Source: JAAUSY01 sp964526735 (GTDB lineage: Bacteria; Chloroflexota; Chloroflexia; Chloroflexales; Chloroflexaceae). Taken from it: a stretch of DNA of 7,406 nucleotides. The stretch lies in the NCBI GenBank assembly GCA_964526735.1, contig CAZGLO010000123.1, forward strand, positions 1-7,406, read 5' to 3'. Position numbers and translations under genes: made by a program. The stretch's first letter is position 1. Each line of letters starts with the position of its first letter. The notes under the pieces were generated by a model, which was not told where the DNA came from, ran no database searches, and saw nothing but the letters and a program-made list of their open reading frames with translations. Shown here one piece after another: positions 7,106-7,406 of the stretch.

Positions 7106-7149
7106 TCGGTCTCAAATCGATCTCAAATCGGTCTCAAATCGATCTCAAA
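7106..7149 (-). repeat. Four phased 11-bp direct repeats upstream of the CAP gene (probable operator)
   Basis: On the plus strand the units are TCGGTCTCAAA (7106-7116), TCGATCTCAAA (7117-7127), TCGGTCTCAAA (7128-7138) and TCGATCTCAAA (7139-7149). Read toward the CAP gene they are TTTGAGATCGA and TTTGAGACCGA in alternation. Only one base differs, and it alternates, so the array is also two perfect 22-bp repeats. An 11-bp pitch places every unit on the same face of the helix. This is the usual layout of OmpR/PhoB-type and SARP binding sites. The array starts 64 bp upstream of the ATG at 7042. Confidence 0.75.
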
Positions 7150-7172
7150 GATGCGTTCGCACTCTGTAGTCT

Positions 7173-7203
7173 ACTATATAGCCACCGATCATTCAAGTGT
7201 CAT
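7173..7203 (-). promoter_or_regulatory. Candidate promoter for the CAP/isomerase unit
   Basis: On the minus strand ATGACA (7203-7198, 5 of 6 matches to TTGACA) is followed by TATATA (7180-7175, 17-bp spacer, 4 of 6) or TATAGT (7178-7173, 19-bp spacer, 5 of 6). If used, transcription would start near 7165 and the 11-bp repeats would lie in the untranslated leader. Alternatively the repeats themselves replace a -35 element and the promoter lies between 7105 and 7043, where I see only weak -10 candidates. Confidence 0.4.
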
Positions 7204-7215
7204 GCAGAGATACAC

Positions 7216-7406
7216 CAGGGCAATCGCATCTTAGCATCCCAACACCCGAGCAAGGTAGGCATCATCAAGTGCAGCGCGGAAGCGCTTGGATTTGAGGCTG
7301 CCCTTGCTCGGTTCCTGACGCAAGAAATTGAGGGCCATATGGCGTACCACTGCCATATTCTGGGGCGCGTGCCCGTTGCGAATGCGGCTGGCATCTTCAT
7401 GAAACA
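7216..7406 (-). mobile_element. End of an ISAs1-like insertion sequence, cut by the window edge
   Basis: The transposase C-terminus runs in from the right edge and stops at 7231. Directly after its stop codon comes CAGGGCAATCGCATC (7216-7230 on the plus strand), which has the position and the CAGGG start expected of the terminal inverted repeat. The outer boundary at 7216 is inferred, because the other end and the target duplication are outside the window. Confidence 0.7.
7231..7406 (-). CDS. ISAs1-like family transposase, C-terminal fragment (partial)
   Basis: The visible 57 residues begin FHEDASRIRNGHAPQNMAV and end DDAYLARVLGC before TAA (7233-7231). The pattern E-D-x-S-R-I-R-x-G-x-A-P-x-N-M-A-V-x-R-x-x-A-L-N, followed by a basic SLKSKRFRAALDDAYL tail, is characteristic of the C-terminus of ISAs1-type (H-repeat-associated) DDE transposases, and contains the last acidic residue region. 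The gene continues beyond the right edge, so whether it is intact cannot be judged. It is transcribed toward the CAP gene, so read-through is possible. A longer open frame overlapping it in another phase is a shadow. Confidence 0.85.
   Translation of the reverse strand, partial: FHEDASRIRNGHAPQNMAVVRHMALNFLRQEPSKGSLKSKRFRAALDDAYLARVLGC

Noticed and set aside
7106..7149. CRISPR array
   Set aside because: The units are 11 bp with no spacers between them, unlike CRISPR repeats of about 24-37 bp separated by unique spacers.
7106..7149. Replication origin iterons
   Set aside because: The repeats are iteron-like in size, but there is no replication gene or DnaA-box cluster nearby. The position just upstream of an exoprotein gene favours an operator.
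7200..7400. 66-residue minus-strand open frame beginning MKMPAAFATG
   Set aside because: It is in a different phase from the transposase C-terminus that is recognisable in the same DNA, and it has no family features.

Overview
The window looks like a chromosomal fragment from a member of the Chloroflexota. This is inferred from protein architecture, not from any marker gene. The supporting signs are a large STAND-ATPase/TPR regulator with a C-terminal SARP-type (OmpR-like winged helix + BTAD) module, secreted proteins with long Thr/Pro linkers, the 'YW..HGG...FGYP' module and DUF11-like domains, and an ISAs1-type transposase. No rRNA, tRNA, CRISPR array or phage gene was seen.

Layout: (1) 37-348, minus strand, a small helical protein of unknown function. 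(2) 349-487, a divergent intergenic region with a plausible forward promoter. (3) 488-3940, plus strand, a 1150-residue STAND/TPR/BTAD transcriptional regulator. (4) 3941-3989, a short gap between convergent genes, holding alternating inverted-repeat arms that may terminate transcription. (5) 5231-3990, minus strand, a membrane-anchored cyclophilin-type peptidyl-prolyl isomerase with a very acidic, internally repetitive stalk. (6) 7042-5282, minus strand, a secreted modular protein ending in a CAP/SCP domain. (7) 7043-7215, intergenic, with four perfectly phased 11-bp direct repeats and a promoter-like sequence. (8) 7216-7406, the end of an ISAs1-like insertion sequence with the C-terminus of its transposase, cut by the window edge.

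The CAP-domain gene and the isomerase gene are on the same strand, 50 bp apart, and are probably co-transcribed. Both products are exported: one secreted by a signal peptide, the other anchored by an N-terminal membrane helix. An extracytoplasmic foldase beside a disulfide-capable, proline-rich secreted protein makes functional sense, but that link is an inference.

The most interesting non-coding signal is the 11-bp repeat array upstream of the CAP gene. An 11-bp pitch is the spacing at which OmpR/PhoB-type and SARP winged-helix proteins dock side by side on DNA, and the large regulator in the same window carries that kind of domain. Whether this regulator binds this array is untested. The window holds no obvious complete novel defence or biosynthetic system; the regulator/operator pairing and the odd stalk of the isomerase are the best leads.
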